A stretch of 5,670 nucleotides of DNA from Verrucomicrobiales bacterium (GCA_023253615.1 JALRFZ010000536.1:1-5670); one strand, 5' to 3'. Shown: positions 1 through 5,670, counted from the stretch's first letter. The notes: a model not told the origin generated them from the letters alone. Program-made: numbers and translations.

Positions 1-2
1 CG

Positions 3-1787
3 GTAAATGGTCTGTCCACCCCACCGAATACCGATCAACGATCACCGATTACTGAAACCATCGACCAACTTCTCGCCAGCACCGCCTACGGCCAACGCTG
101 GGCGCGGCATTGGCTCGACGTGATCCGCTTCGCTGAGTCCAACGGCAAGGAGGCGAACCTGATCTACCCGCACGCGTGGCGCTATCGCGACTACGTCATC
201 GACGCCTTCGACCGCGACCTGCCCTACGATCGTTTCCTGACGGAACAGCTCGCCGGAGACCTCCTGCCGGCGGAGAACGAGGCCGAACGCGCCCGGCTCC
301 TCATCGCGACGGGTTTCCTCGCCTTGGGGCCGAAAAATCTCGCCGAGCAGAATCCCGCGCAGTTCGCCGCCGATGTCGCCGATGAGCAGATCGACGCGCT
401 CTCCCGCGCCTTCCTTGCCACGTCGCTCGCCTGCGCCCGTTGTCACGATCACAAGGCCGATCCGGTGACGATGATGGATTATTATGCCCTCGCCGGGATC
501 TTCAAGAGCACCGACACGCGCTACGGCACCTGGGTCGATTCAGAGAGCAACCGCGGCGGGAAGTTGATCCGCCTGCCCGAGCTGCCCGGTCAGCTCATTC
601 CGAACCGATCGATCGCACCGGCCGAGTTGGAAAAGCTGAAGAACCAACTCGCCCAACTCGAAGCCGATGAAACAGCGGGTCGCGAAAAGGGCGAAAAGAT
701 GCGCCGCGAGGGCGTCGACATGCAGTCGCAGTTCAACGACATGCTCCGCGGGGCCTTGCGCATCCTCTGGACGCGCGGTCCCATCGTGGGCAAGCTCGAG
801 ACGGTCGACGAAAAGGGACGCGCCCTGCCGCTCGCGATGGGTGTGCTCGAGGCGGAAACGAAAGTCAATTCCCCGCGCTACGAGCGCGGAGAACTCGCTC
901 ATCCCGCCGAGGTCGTGCCCCGCGCCGTCCCCGCGCTCTACGGCCTGGCTTCCGAGGGACCGGTGGCACGCGAGGCGAGCGGACGCCTCGAAGTCGCGCA
1001 GTGGATCACCGATCCCGAACATCCCCTGACCGCGCGGGTGATGGTGAACCGCGTTTGGACTCATCTCTTCGGATCGGGGCTGGTCGAAACGGTCGATGAC
1101 TTCGGCCGCACCGGCGCGCCGCCGAGTCATCCCGAATTGCTCGATCATCTCGCGGCGCGGTTCGTGGCGGAGGGTTGGTCGGTCAAGGCGCTCATCCGCG
1201 AGATCGTGAGTTCGCGCACCTATCAACAAGCCTCGACCTGGCGGGAGGAGGCGTTCTTGAAAGATCCCGACAACCGGCTCCTTTGGCGCCAGTCAAAACG
1301 CCGTCTCGATGCCGAATCCATGCGCGACGCGATGCTCGCGGCCTCGGGCGAACTCGATCTCTCACCCCGGCCCGGATCGCTCGTCGCGGAGCTGGACGTG
1401 CAATCCGCCGCGATGGTTCCCTTCAACCGGAAGATTCCCGAGGACCTCGATGGTTCGATGCATCGCTCCGTCTACCTGCCCGTGATGCGCGACCAGTTGC
1501 CAGACGTGCTCAGGCAATTCGACTTCGCCGAGCCGAGCCTCGTCACCGGCAAACGCGACGTCACGAACGTCCCGCCCCAGGCGCTCTACCTGATGAACAG
1601 CGACTTTGTCAGGGCGCGGGCGGTGGCTTTGGCGAAGCGGATAATGGAGGTGCCGGAGGAAGCCAGAATCGGCGAGACGTATCGACGCTGCCTCCATCGC
1701 GCCCCGGATGAGGCGGAATCCCAACTCGTGAAAGAGTTTCTGAACGCTCCGCTGCCGGACGGCACCGATCTCGCGAAGGAAGTGTAA
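3..1787 (+). CDS. PSCyt2/PSD1 (DUF1549-DUF1553) protein, 5' partial
   Basis: The frame is open from the left edge, so the true start lies outside; the GTG at 120 falls inside the conserved domain (WARHWLDVIRFAES) and is not a start. Numbering from the codon at 3, residues about 20-180 are the C-terminal part of DUF1549 (YRDYVIDAF, PYDRFLTEQLAGD), with a CARCH haem-type CxxCH motif at 144-148 followed by DHKADP and DYYALAGIF. Residues about 200-260 form a charged helical linker. DUF1553 runs from about 325 (GRLEVAQWI, VNRVWTHLFGSGLV, PSHPELLDHLA) through NVPPQALYLMNS near the end. Family members are usually longer and often begin with a cytochrome-like PSCyt1 domain, which is not visible here. 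They are generally predicted to be exported; the reaction is unknown. It sits directly upstream of a DUF1501 gene, its usual partner. The TAA at 1785-1787 appears premature (see the next entries). Family assignment is firm; function is inferred only from context. Confidence 0.93.
   Translation, partial: VNGLSTPPNTDQRSPITETIDQLLASTAYGQRWARHWLDVIRFAESNGKEANLIYPHAWRYRDYVIDAFDRDLPYDRFLTEQLAGDLLPAENEAERARLLIATGFLALGPKNLAEQNPAQFAADVADEQIDALSRAFLATSLACARCHDHKADPVTMMDYYALAGIFKSTDTRYGTWVDSESNRGGKLIRLPELPGQLIPNRSIAPAELEKLKNQLAQLEADETAGREKGEKMRREGVDMQSQFNDMLRGALRILWTRGPIVGKLETVDEKGRALPLAMGVLEAETKVNSPRYERGELAHPAEVVPRAVPALYGLASEGPVAREASGRLEVAQWITDPEHPLTARVMVNRVWTHLFGSGLVETVDDFGRTGAPPSHPELLDHLAARFVAEGWSVKALIREIVSSRTYQQASTWREEAFLKDPDNRLLWRQSKRRLDAESMRDAMLAASGELDLSPRPGSLVAELDVQSAAMVPFNRKIPEDLDGSMHRSVYLPVMRDQLPDVLRQFDFAEPSLVTGKRDVTNVPPQALYLMNSDFVRARAVALAKRIMEVPEEARIGETYRRCLHRAPDEAESQLVKEFLNAPLPDGTDLAKEV
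23..57 (+). repeat. Degenerate tandem heptamer tract inside the PSD1 reading frame
   Basis: Consecutive 7-nt units are ACCGAAT (23-29), ACCGATC (30-36), AACGATC (37-43) and ACCGATT (44-50), with a weaker fifth unit ACTGAAA (51-57). Seven is not a multiple of three, so gain or loss of one unit would shift the downstream frame. The frame is family-like on both sides: VNGLSTPP before it resembles the usual L-x-G-L-P-P-T-P stretch, and the helix IDQLLAS plus WARHWLD follow. The tract replaces part of the poorly conserved linker between those elements. Codons here end in A or T more often than in the rest of the gene. Confidence 0.6.
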
Positions 1788-1850
1788 GAACGCTGGCAGG
1801 ACCTCTGTCAGGCCCTGCTCGCGAGCGCGGATTTCCGGATGATCGATTGA
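1788..1850 (+). other. Conserved C-terminal tail of the PSD1 gene, behind an in-frame TAA
   Basis: Reading on in the same frame after the TAA gives 20 sense codons, including DLCQALLASADFRMID, and then TGA. From memory, an L-C-Q-A-L-L-x-S-x-x-F-R-x-x-D type helix is the usual last element of DUF1553 proteins. The ancestral gene therefore most likely ended at 1850. A single change of the ochre codon (from CAA, GAA, AAA, TAC or TAT, for example) would join the two parts. Possible explanations are a real nonsense mutation, a sequencing or assembly error, or readthrough. With the TGA as the end, the gap to the DUF1501 gene falls from 100 to 37 nt, which is more typical of an operon. Confidence 0.75.
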
Positions 1851-1891
1851 TGGCGCGAACGAACGTTTCCACACCACCCCGTGACCCATGA
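1850..1891 (+). CDS. Possible 13-codon mini-ORF bridging the PSD1 and DUF1501 genes
   Basis: The ATG at 1850-1852 overlaps the family-like TGA of the upstream gene (TGATG). Its own TGA at 1889-1891 overlaps the DUF1501 ATG (ATGA). The encoded peptide would be MARTNVSTPPRDP. The geometry would allow a terminating ribosome to be passed from one cistron to the next in an otherwise leaderless-looking junction. No ribosome binding site is visible and the ORF is very short, so chance is a strong alternative. I list it because both junctions overlap exactly. Confidence 0.15.
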   Translation: MARTNVSTPPRDP

Positions 1892-3306
1892 CCCCTGCAC
1901 CCTTCTCCCGACGCTCCTTCCTCGAACAATCCGCGCTCGGCGCGGGTTGGCTCGCGTTCTCGGCCCTCGCCGCGAAGCGCTCGATGGCCTCGGTCAACGC
2001 GAGCGGTCTCGCTCCACGCGATCCGCATTTTCCGGCGCGGGCGAAGCATGTCATTTTCCTGACGATGCGGGGCGGACCCTCGCATGTCGATCTGCTCGAC
2101 GAGAAACCGGCGCTCATCAAACACTCGGGAAAAACCTCGACCACCGGACGAGACTCGGCCGGGGCGAAGCTGCTCGGGCCGGTGCATCCCTTCGCGAGCT
2201 ACGGAAAATCCGGACTGCGGATCTCCAGCCTGCTTCCGGGCATCGGCGCACATGCCGACGACCTTTGTATCCTCAATTCCCTGCATACCGATGTACCGAA
2301 CCACTCGCCCGCTTTCGTGCAGATGCACACGGGCAGCTTCCAGTTCGTGCGTCCCTCGCTGGGTGCGTGGACGGTCTACGGGCTCGGCAGTGAAAACGAG
2401 AACCTGCCAGGCTTCGTCACGCTCAATCCCCCGGCCGGCGACGGGGGAGCGCGGAACTACGGCAGCGCCTTCCTTCCCAGCGTCTGCCAGGGCACGCGCC
2501 TCGGCGGTGGTCAGTTGCCGGGACTTTACGCCGCCTTTCTCAAACAACAGGAGGCGCCCGGTCCGCCGATGCGGAACATCGCCAATCCTGATCGAAGCTC
2601 CGCGGAACAGCGACGCCAACTCGATCTCCTGATAGGGCTGAACGAGCGACGCCTCGCCCGCGAACCGCACCAGCCCGAGGTCGAGGGCATGATCGAGTCG
2701 TTTGAACTCGCTTTCCGCATGCAGAGTGAAGTGCCCGGGGTGCTCGATCTGAAGGAAGAGTCCGCCGAAACGATGGCGCTCTACGGGATCGGCAAGGGCG
2801 AGGATCTCTTCGCCCGCCAGTGTCTCCTCGCCCGGCGTCTCGTCGAGGCGGGGGTGCGTTTCGTCGAGATCGCCTCACCCGAAGGCTGGGATCACCACGC
2901 CCTCATTTCCCAGCAGCTTCCCAAGGCCTGTGCCACCGTCGACACGGCGGTCGGGGGCCTGCTGACCGACCTGAAGCGGCGCGGACTACTCCAGGACACG
3001 CTCGTGATCTGGGGCGGGGAATTCGGTCGCACACCTTACGCGCCCGGTCTCGATGGGCGCGACCACAACCACAAGGGCTTTTCCCTCTGGATGGCCGGAG
3101 GCGGGGTGAAGGGCGGGATCAACCACGGCGCCACCGACGAGATCGGTTACGAGGCGGTGGAAAATCCCATGCACATCCGCGACTGGCACGCCACTGTGCT
3201 GCATCTGTTAGGACTCGATCACCAGCGGCTCACCTACAACTACGGCGGCCGGAATTTCCGGCTCACGGAGACGGGTGGGGAGGTGGCGAAGGAGATCTTG
3301 GCTTGA
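1888..3306 (+). CDS. DUF1501 family protein, Tat-exported, sulfatase-like fold
   Basis: This is a complete 472-residue gene, the normal length for the family. The N-terminus has a twin-arginine motif (SRRSFLEQS, 7-15) and a hydrophobic stretch to about residue 29, so export by Tat is likely. DUF1501 hallmarks appear in order: FLTMRGGPSHVDLLDEKPAL (57-76), NHSPAFVQMHTGS (138-150), RPSLGAWTVYGLGSENENLPGFV (155-177), SAFLPSVCQGTRLG (193-206), WDHH (334-337), WGGEFGRTP (375-383), GRDHNHKGFSLWMAGGGVKGG (390-410) and DWHATVLHLLGLDH (432-445). DUF1501 is related to the alkaline phosphatase/sulfatase superfamily, and the conserved Asp/His residues may bind metal, but no reaction has been established that I know of. 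The ATG at 1888 is the first possible start, because an in-frame TGA lies at 1882-1884. No Shine-Dalgarno sequence precedes it. It follows the PSD1 gene and is probably cotranscribed with it. Confidence 0.95.
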   Translation: MTPAPFSRRSFLEQSALGAGWLAFSALAAKRSMASVNASGLAPRDPHFPARAKHVIFLTMRGGPSHVDLLDEKPALIKHSGKTSTTGRDSAGAKLLGPVHPFASYGKSGLRISSLLPGIGAHADDLCILNSLHTDVPNHSPAFVQMHTGSFQFVRPSLGAWTVYGLGSENENLPGFVTLNPPAGDGGARNYGSAFLPSVCQGTRLGGGQLPGLYAAFLKQQEAPGPPMRNIANPDRSSAEQRRQLDLLIGLNERRLAREPHQPEVEGMIESFELAFRMQSEVPGVLDLKEESAETMALYGIGKGEDLFARQCLLARRLVEAGVRFVEIASPEGWDHHALISQQLPKACATVDTAVGGLLTDLKRRGLLQDTLVIWGGEFGRTPYAPGLDGRDHNHKGFSLWMAGGGVKGGINHGATDEIGYEAVENPMHIRDWHATVLHLLGLDHQRLTYNYGGRNFRLTETGGEVAKEILA

Positions 3307-3368
3307 AGCGGGAGAAGGTGGTTGCGGCTTCAGCCGCGATTCCCGCTCGTATCTTCGGCTGAAGCCGA
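3307..3368. repeat. Paired inverted palindromes between convergent genes (REP-like or bidirectional terminator)
   Basis: CGGCTTCAGCCG at 3325-3336 has a perfect 12-nt inverted copy, CGGCTGAAGCCG, at 3356-3367, with 19 nt between. Each arm is itself nearly palindromic (GCGGCT-TC-AGCCGC at 3324-3337 and TCGGCT-GA-AGCCGA at 3355-3368). A further outer pair, AGCGGGA (3307-3313) and TCCCGCT (3341-3347), encloses the first palindrome. The element fills the gap between the DUF1501 stop and the stop of the opposing gene. No strong T-tract follows on either strand, so intrinsic termination would be weak. Two palindromic units in opposite orientation is the arrangement of REP/BIME-type repeats. Whether it recurs elsewhere cannot be seen from one copy. 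Confidence 0.65.
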
Positions 3369-3378
3369 CGGCAAATTC

Positions 3379-3786
3379 TTAAACGCCGGAAAAGATCAGC
3401 CACCACCCAATCGCGAGAGCGAAACAGAATAGAATCAGGAAGTTGAGCCCGCTTTTGCTACGCTCCGCGTGATAACGTCGACGCTCCGCGTGGGAGAGGG
3501 TTTGTTTTTTCACGCTCCGCTTCGATCCAGAGCGATCGGGTGGAGGGATCACGCCTTCGTGCTTCATCCGCTCGCGATGGAGCTGTTCGGCGGTCTTTTT
3601 CGCGAGGAAGTTCTCAATGGCCCCGATCTGGGCATTGAGTTGATAGACCTGCCCGACGAGATCCTCACTCTTGGCCCGTTTTTTCGGCTTGGCTGACTTC
3701 AGCGCGGGAGAATCCAGAATGTCCTTCTTCTGGGAGGGAGCGGGTCGGCGACGGCGGTTTTTCGGCTTCCGGGAAAAGAGGCTCAT
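3379..3786 (-). CDS. Small basic, tail-anchored membrane protein of unknown function
   Basis: This 135-residue protein matches no family I recognise. Residues 1-40 are very basic (KPKNRRRR, KPKKRAK), suggesting contact with nucleic acid or acidic lipids. Residues 41-76 look helical and possibly coiled (EDLVGQVYQLNAQIGAIENF). Residues 77-112 are again basic and contain a duplicated heptad, HAERRRY-HAERSKS. A single hydrophobic segment at about 114-133 (LNFLILFCFALAIGWWLIF) ends the chain, so the bulk is probably cytoplasmic and C-terminally anchored. The ATG at 3784-3786 is the chosen start; the upstream sequence ...CTCTGTTTTGAA lacks a Shine-Dalgarno sequence. It lies 86 nt after another C-terminally anchored gene on the same strand, and the two share a design though not obvious sequence. 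Coding status is supported by the clear soluble-then-hydrophobic architecture. Confidence 0.8.
   Translation of the reverse strand: MSLFSRKPKNRRRRPAPSQKKDILDSPALKSAKPKKRAKSEDLVGQVYQLNAQIGAIENFLAKKTAEQLHRERMKHEGVIPPPDRSGSKRSVKKQTLSHAERRRYHAERSKSGLNFLILFCFALAIGWWLIFSGV
3460..3520. repeat. Short direct repeats (ACGCTCCGC) within the small basic gene
   Basis: ACGCTCCGCGTG occurs at 3460-3471 and again at 3481-3492, exactly 21 nt apart. It encodes the HAER tandem heptad on the minus strand. A third partial copy, ACGCTCCGC, lies at 3512-3520 in a different codon phase and encodes part of KRSVKK. The first two copies suggest a 7-codon duplication; the third, out of phase, may be coincidental. Confidence 0.5.
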
Positions 3787-3809
3787 TTCAAAACAGAGGC
3801 TGTGCAGGG

Positions 3810-3847
3810 AAAAAACGACGGCTCACCCGGGACGAGACATGCCCGGG
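3810..3847 (-). terminator. Possible weak terminator or attenuator between the two tail-anchored genes
   Basis: On the minus strand, CCCGGG (3847-3842) and CCCGGG (3831-3826) can pair around a 10-nt loop. About ten nt later comes a run of six T (3815-3810). The distance from stem to T-run is longer than in a classical intrinsic terminator, and CCCGGG is self-complementary and common at this GC content. It could partly terminate transcription after the 222-residue gene, or be incidental. Confidence 0.25.
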
Positions 3848-3872
3848 CAGGCGGAGGTGGACCGGAACAGCC

Positions 3873-4541
3873 TCAGAAAAAGAGGATGCAGATCACCGCG
3901 ATGACGGCGAAGCCGACGAAGGGGAGAGAAAAGGCGAAGCCGCTCTTCAACCAATAGGTGAAGTCGCCACGCTTGCCGCCATAGGTCGGAGATCCGGCCG
4001 GCCGGGGCATCGCGGCGACCTTCGCACCGAAGAAGCCGCCTTTCTTCCCGAAGGAATTGATCATGGGAAGGATTCCGTCGATCTCGTCTTCGGCCGACTC
4101 GATGTAGCCGAGGGCGCGGGCGAGTTCCGCCTTGCGGTCGGCACGGCTCCAGAGTTCGGGACGGAGGGCGTTGATGTTCGCGAGGTGGGCCTCGAGCTTT
4201 TCGTGGGCGGCCTGGCAATCCTCGGCGATGCGCTGGGCTTCGGTGGTCTCGCGCTCGAGGATGGAGATGTAGCGGTTCAGCTCTTCGCAGACTTCGGTGC
4301 GGCCGGTCTTGAAAAGCTGCTCTTTCTTGGTGAGTTCCTCCAATTCCGCGGCCTGGCGTTTGATCTGCTCTTCCTGCTGGCGGAGCTCACGGAGCTTGTC
4401 CTGCGCTGCCTGATACTCGTCGTCGAGGTCGTCGGTGTAGGGAGTGACGGCCTTGAACTGCTGGGGATCGAACTGGAGATCGAGATCCCGGTCGCCGTCT
4501 TCGTCGAAGAAAAAAGGTTTGAGTTCGGCTGCTGCGGACAT
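3873..4541 (-). CDS. Coiled-coil protein with C-terminal membrane anchor, unknown function
   Basis: This 222-residue protein matches no family I recognise. Residues 1-40 are acidic (DEDGDRDLDLQFD). Residues about 41-125 form a long, charged Glu/Gln/Lys/Arg-rich helical region with heptad-like spacing (KLRELRQQEEQIKRQAAELE), very likely a coiled coil. Residues about 126-160 are further helix (RADRKAELARALGYIESAED). A Gly/Pro-rich linker (166-190) follows, and then a hydrophobic C-terminal segment at about 201-222 (FAFSLPFVGFAVIAVICILFF). This predicts a cytoplasmic rod held on the inner membrane by its tail. The ATG at 4539-4541 lies 40 nt downstream of the permease stop. The leader ...CACCTCTCACACC has no Shine-Dalgarno sequence at normal spacing, but carries an inverted repeat. 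Position suggests an accessory role with the exporter, which is inference. The antisense reading frames lack any family signature. Confidence 0.85.
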   Translation of the reverse strand: MSAAAELKPFFFDEDGDRDLDLQFDPQQFKAVTPYTDDLDDEYQAAQDKLRELRQQEEQIKRQAAELEELTKKEQLFKTGRTEVCEELNRYISILERETTEAQRIAEDCQAAHEKLEAHLANINALRPELWSRADRKAELARALGYIESAEDEIDGILPMINSFGKKGGFFGAKVAAMPRPAGSPTYGGKRGDFTYWLKSGFAFSLPFVGFAVIAVICILFF

Positions 4542-4548
4542 GGTGTGA

Positions 4549-4573
4549 GAGGTGAATTGTTAAAATTAACCTC
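4549..4573. promoter_or_regulatory. Imperfect inverted repeat in the leader of the coiled-coil gene
   Basis: Arms 4549-4558 (GAGGTGAATT) and 4564-4573 (AATTAACCTC) pair at 9 of 10 positions around a 5-nt loop. The repeat ends 7 nt before the coiled-coil gene's ATG and begins 8 nt after the permease stop. On the minus strand the 5' arm starts GAGGT, which is Shine-Dalgarno-like but more than 25 nt from the ATG, and the 3' arm ends CCTC, so the two pair. It may be an operator or an RNA hairpin affecting translation. There is no T-run after it, so a terminator is unlikely. Confidence 0.35.
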
Positions 4574-4612
4574 TATTAATATTATGAATTGGTTAGAATT
4601 TCCAGTCTTTTC
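4574..4612 (-). promoter_or_regulatory. AT-rich stretch, candidate promoter for the coiled-coil gene
   Basis: This is the most AT-rich segment in the window and spans the end of the permease gene and the intergenic gap. On the minus strand it contains CATAAT and TAATAT, each acceptable as a -10 box, but no convincing -35 at 16-18 nt. An internal promoter serving the two tail-anchored genes is possible; cotranscription from the permease gene is equally possible. Confidence 0.2.
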
Positions 4613-5670
4613 AGCTTCTTTTGAGAAAAAAAGAGCGGTGCGAGGGTCACGATGAGGGTGAGGGTGAGGATCGTGGCGATGCCCCAGCGGGCCGCTGGCG
4701 CGAGATACCACCCGGGATCGACGGCATTGTCGCGGAAAACATCCCATCGCAGCCAGGCCAGGAGGAGGATGAAGGTGAGGATGTAAATGAAGCTCCCGAC
4801 AAGGCAGAGCGTGCCTCCGAAGCCGCTGACGATCTTGGCGGCGTTCGACTCGCGGAGATTGGGAAAGATCACCCCGAGCCCGACGGCGAGCCCGTTCAGA
4901 CCGATCGCGAGCAGGGCGATGGCGGCCGCAAAGAAAGTCGTGTCGGCGAATCCGAGGCGCAGATTGTAGCCGCCGATGAAGAGAATGCCGATGACGATGA
5001 GTCCGCTGCAGAGCGTGCTCGTTACAAATTTTTGCCAGACAATCGCCGGCAGCTTCAGGGGGGACATCGCGAGGATCCAGAGGCGGCGTCCCTCGAGGCT
5101 GAATTGGGGGAAGACGAAACGGGTCGTCAGGGTGGAAAGGGCGAGTGCGCAGACCGAGAGATTGAGAAAGGCGACGAGGTAGAGGTCGCGGGGCTGGCCG
5201 AGATCGCCGTTCATCTTGCGGAGCCCGGTCGAATAGAGGGCGAGCAGCCCGAAAACAACGGAGAACTGGACCCACTGGGCCGGTTCTCGGAAGAAGGTGA
5301 GGAAATCCTTTCGCGAGATCGCGGCGAGGGGTCGTCCGATGAGGCGGGCGAGCGGGGACGGGCGCGGGTAGAGTCGGGCGAGCCGTTCCCGGTCGGAGCC
5401 CCGGCTGCGGTCGCGGCGGAGGGCTGAGACGGCGGAGTGCTGGAGCGAGAGATTCCAGGATCGGTAGAACCAGCGGTCTCCCGCGAGGACGAGGAGAAGC
5501 ACGGCGAAGAGGCTGTGGCTGACCAAGAGGGTCGGATAGAGCCACGAACCCTGTCGGAAAGGGCGCGTCCAGTCCACGACCGAGCCCGCCAGCCAGGTGC
5601 TCGGCACGGCGCGGTTCACGGCGATGCCGGTGTGGTGGAGGACACGTTGGAAGGTGAGGGCCGAGCCGAG
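4582..5670 (-). CDS. ABC-2-type exporter permease, C-terminal part (5' partial)
   Basis: The frame stays open to the right edge, adding 17 residues before the GTG at 5617-5619, which is therefore probably not the start. Counting from that GTG, hydrophobic segments lie at about 28-46, 116-133, 145-168, 199-218, 226-251, 264-290 and 312-331. A basic cytoplasmic loop sits at about 50-105. The segment ISRKDFLTFFREPAQWVQF (101-119) and the stretch FSLEGRRLWILAMSPLKLPAIVWQKF (173-198) are typical of large ABC-2-type permeases of the putative ABC exporter/ABC_tran_2 group, as is LAVGLGVIFPNLRESNAAKIVSGFGG (244-269). Members are usually over 500 residues with six or more helices per half, so roughly the first third is missing here. 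It should pair with an ABC ATPase, expected to the right of the window; the substrate is unknown. It is the first visible gene of a probable three-gene minus-strand unit. Confidence 0.88.
   Translation of the reverse strand, partial: LGSALTFQRVLHHTGIAVNRAVPSTWLAGSVVDWTRPFRQGSWLYPTLLVSHSLFAVLLLVLAGDRWFYRSWNLSLQHSAVSALRRDRSRGSDRERLARLYPRPSPLARLIGRPLAAISRKDFLTFFREPAQWVQFSVVFGLLALYSTGLRKMNGDLGQPRDLYLVAFLNLSVCALALSTLTTRFVFPQFSLEGRRLWILAMSPLKLPAIVWQKFVTSTLCSGLIVIGILFIGGYNLRLGFADTTFFAAAIALLAIGLNGLAVGLGVIFPNLRESNAAKIVSGFGGTLCLVGSFIYILTFILLLAWLRWDVFRDNAVDPGWYLAPAARWGIATILTLTLIVTLAPLFFSQKKLKRLEILTNS

Noticed and set aside
120..122. GTG as the start of the PSD1 gene
   Set aside because: The frame is open upstream to the window edge, and the upstream residues (IDQLLAS, WARHWLD) belong to the DUF1549 domain.
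432..446. CxxCH motif as evidence for a stand-alone cytochrome c
   Set aside because: The motif lies within the DUF1549 domain, where it is a usual feature; there is no separate cytochrome domain in the visible part.
540..1229. 229-codon minus-strand frame opposite the PSD1 gene
   Set aside because: It is the complement of well-conserved DUF1553 coding sequence with no motif of its own.
1609..2670. Long minus-strand open frame (353 codons) opposite the PSD1 and DUF1501 genes
   Set aside because: It is antisense to two clearly recognised genes, is Arg/Gly/Pro-rich with no domain-like pattern, and spans their junction. It is a typical high-GC shadow frame.
3307..3378. Strong rho-independent terminator for the DUF1501 gene
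   Set aside because: The stem is good, but no run of T follows it on either strand, so I record it as a repeat that may also terminate weakly.
4621..5427. 268-codon plus-strand open frame rich in Glu, Gly and Asp
   Set aside because: It is antisense to the permease; the acidic composition is what hydrophobic and basic codons give on the opposite strand.
4277..5545. 422-codon minus-strand open frame overlapping the permease
   Set aside because: It is shifted one frame from the permease, is dominated by Arg, Pro and Ser, and reads across the 3' end of the permease into the coiled-coil gene. The permease frame carries transmembrane segments and family motifs instead.
5617..5619. GTG as the start of the ABC permease
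   Set aside because: No stop lies between it and the right edge, and the family is much longer, so the gene very probably continues outside.

Overview
The window reads like high-GC genomic DNA from the Planctomycetota-Verrucomicrobiota group. The best evidence is the left half: a PSCyt2/PSD1 (DUF1549-DUF1553) protein followed by a DUF1501 protein, a pairing that is greatly expanded in those phyla. Verrucomicrobiota is my preferred guess, but nothing here settles it. None of the three complete protein-coding starts has a Shine-Dalgarno sequence at normal spacing.

Layout. (1) Positions 3-1787, plus strand: a 5'-truncated DUF1549-DUF1553 gene carrying a CxxCH haem-type motif. The frame stops at a TAA, but the next 20 in-frame codons (1788-1847) look like the normal family C-terminus and end in TGA at 1848-1850. 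Near the left edge the coding sequence contains four to five degenerate tandem 7-nt units (23-57). (2) 1888-3306, plus strand: a complete DUF1501 protein with a Tat-type signal. It lies 37 nt after the family-like TGA and probably shares the first gene's transcript. (3) 3307-3368: paired inverted copies of a short palindrome between convergent genes, either a REP-like element or a two-way terminator. (4) 3379-5670, minus strand, read right to left: the C-terminal part of an ABC-2-type exporter permease (runs off the right edge), then a 222-residue coiled-coil protein and a 135-residue very basic protein. Both small proteins end in one hydrophobic segment. Forty nt separate the permease from the 222-residue gene, and 86 nt separate that gene from the 135-residue one.

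Function. The plus-strand pair is probably an exported module; in these phyla such pairs are often thought to act in periplasmic degradation of complex substrates, but no reaction has been established that I know of. The minus-strand group is centred on a membrane exporter whose ATPase and N-terminal half would lie to the right. The two tail-anchored proteins have no function I can recognise and are the least explained coding content. I found no tRNA, rRNA, CRISPR array, transposase or phage gene, and no clear undescribed defence or mobile system. The best leads are the premature TAA, the heptamer tract, the paired palindrome and the two tail-anchored proteins.
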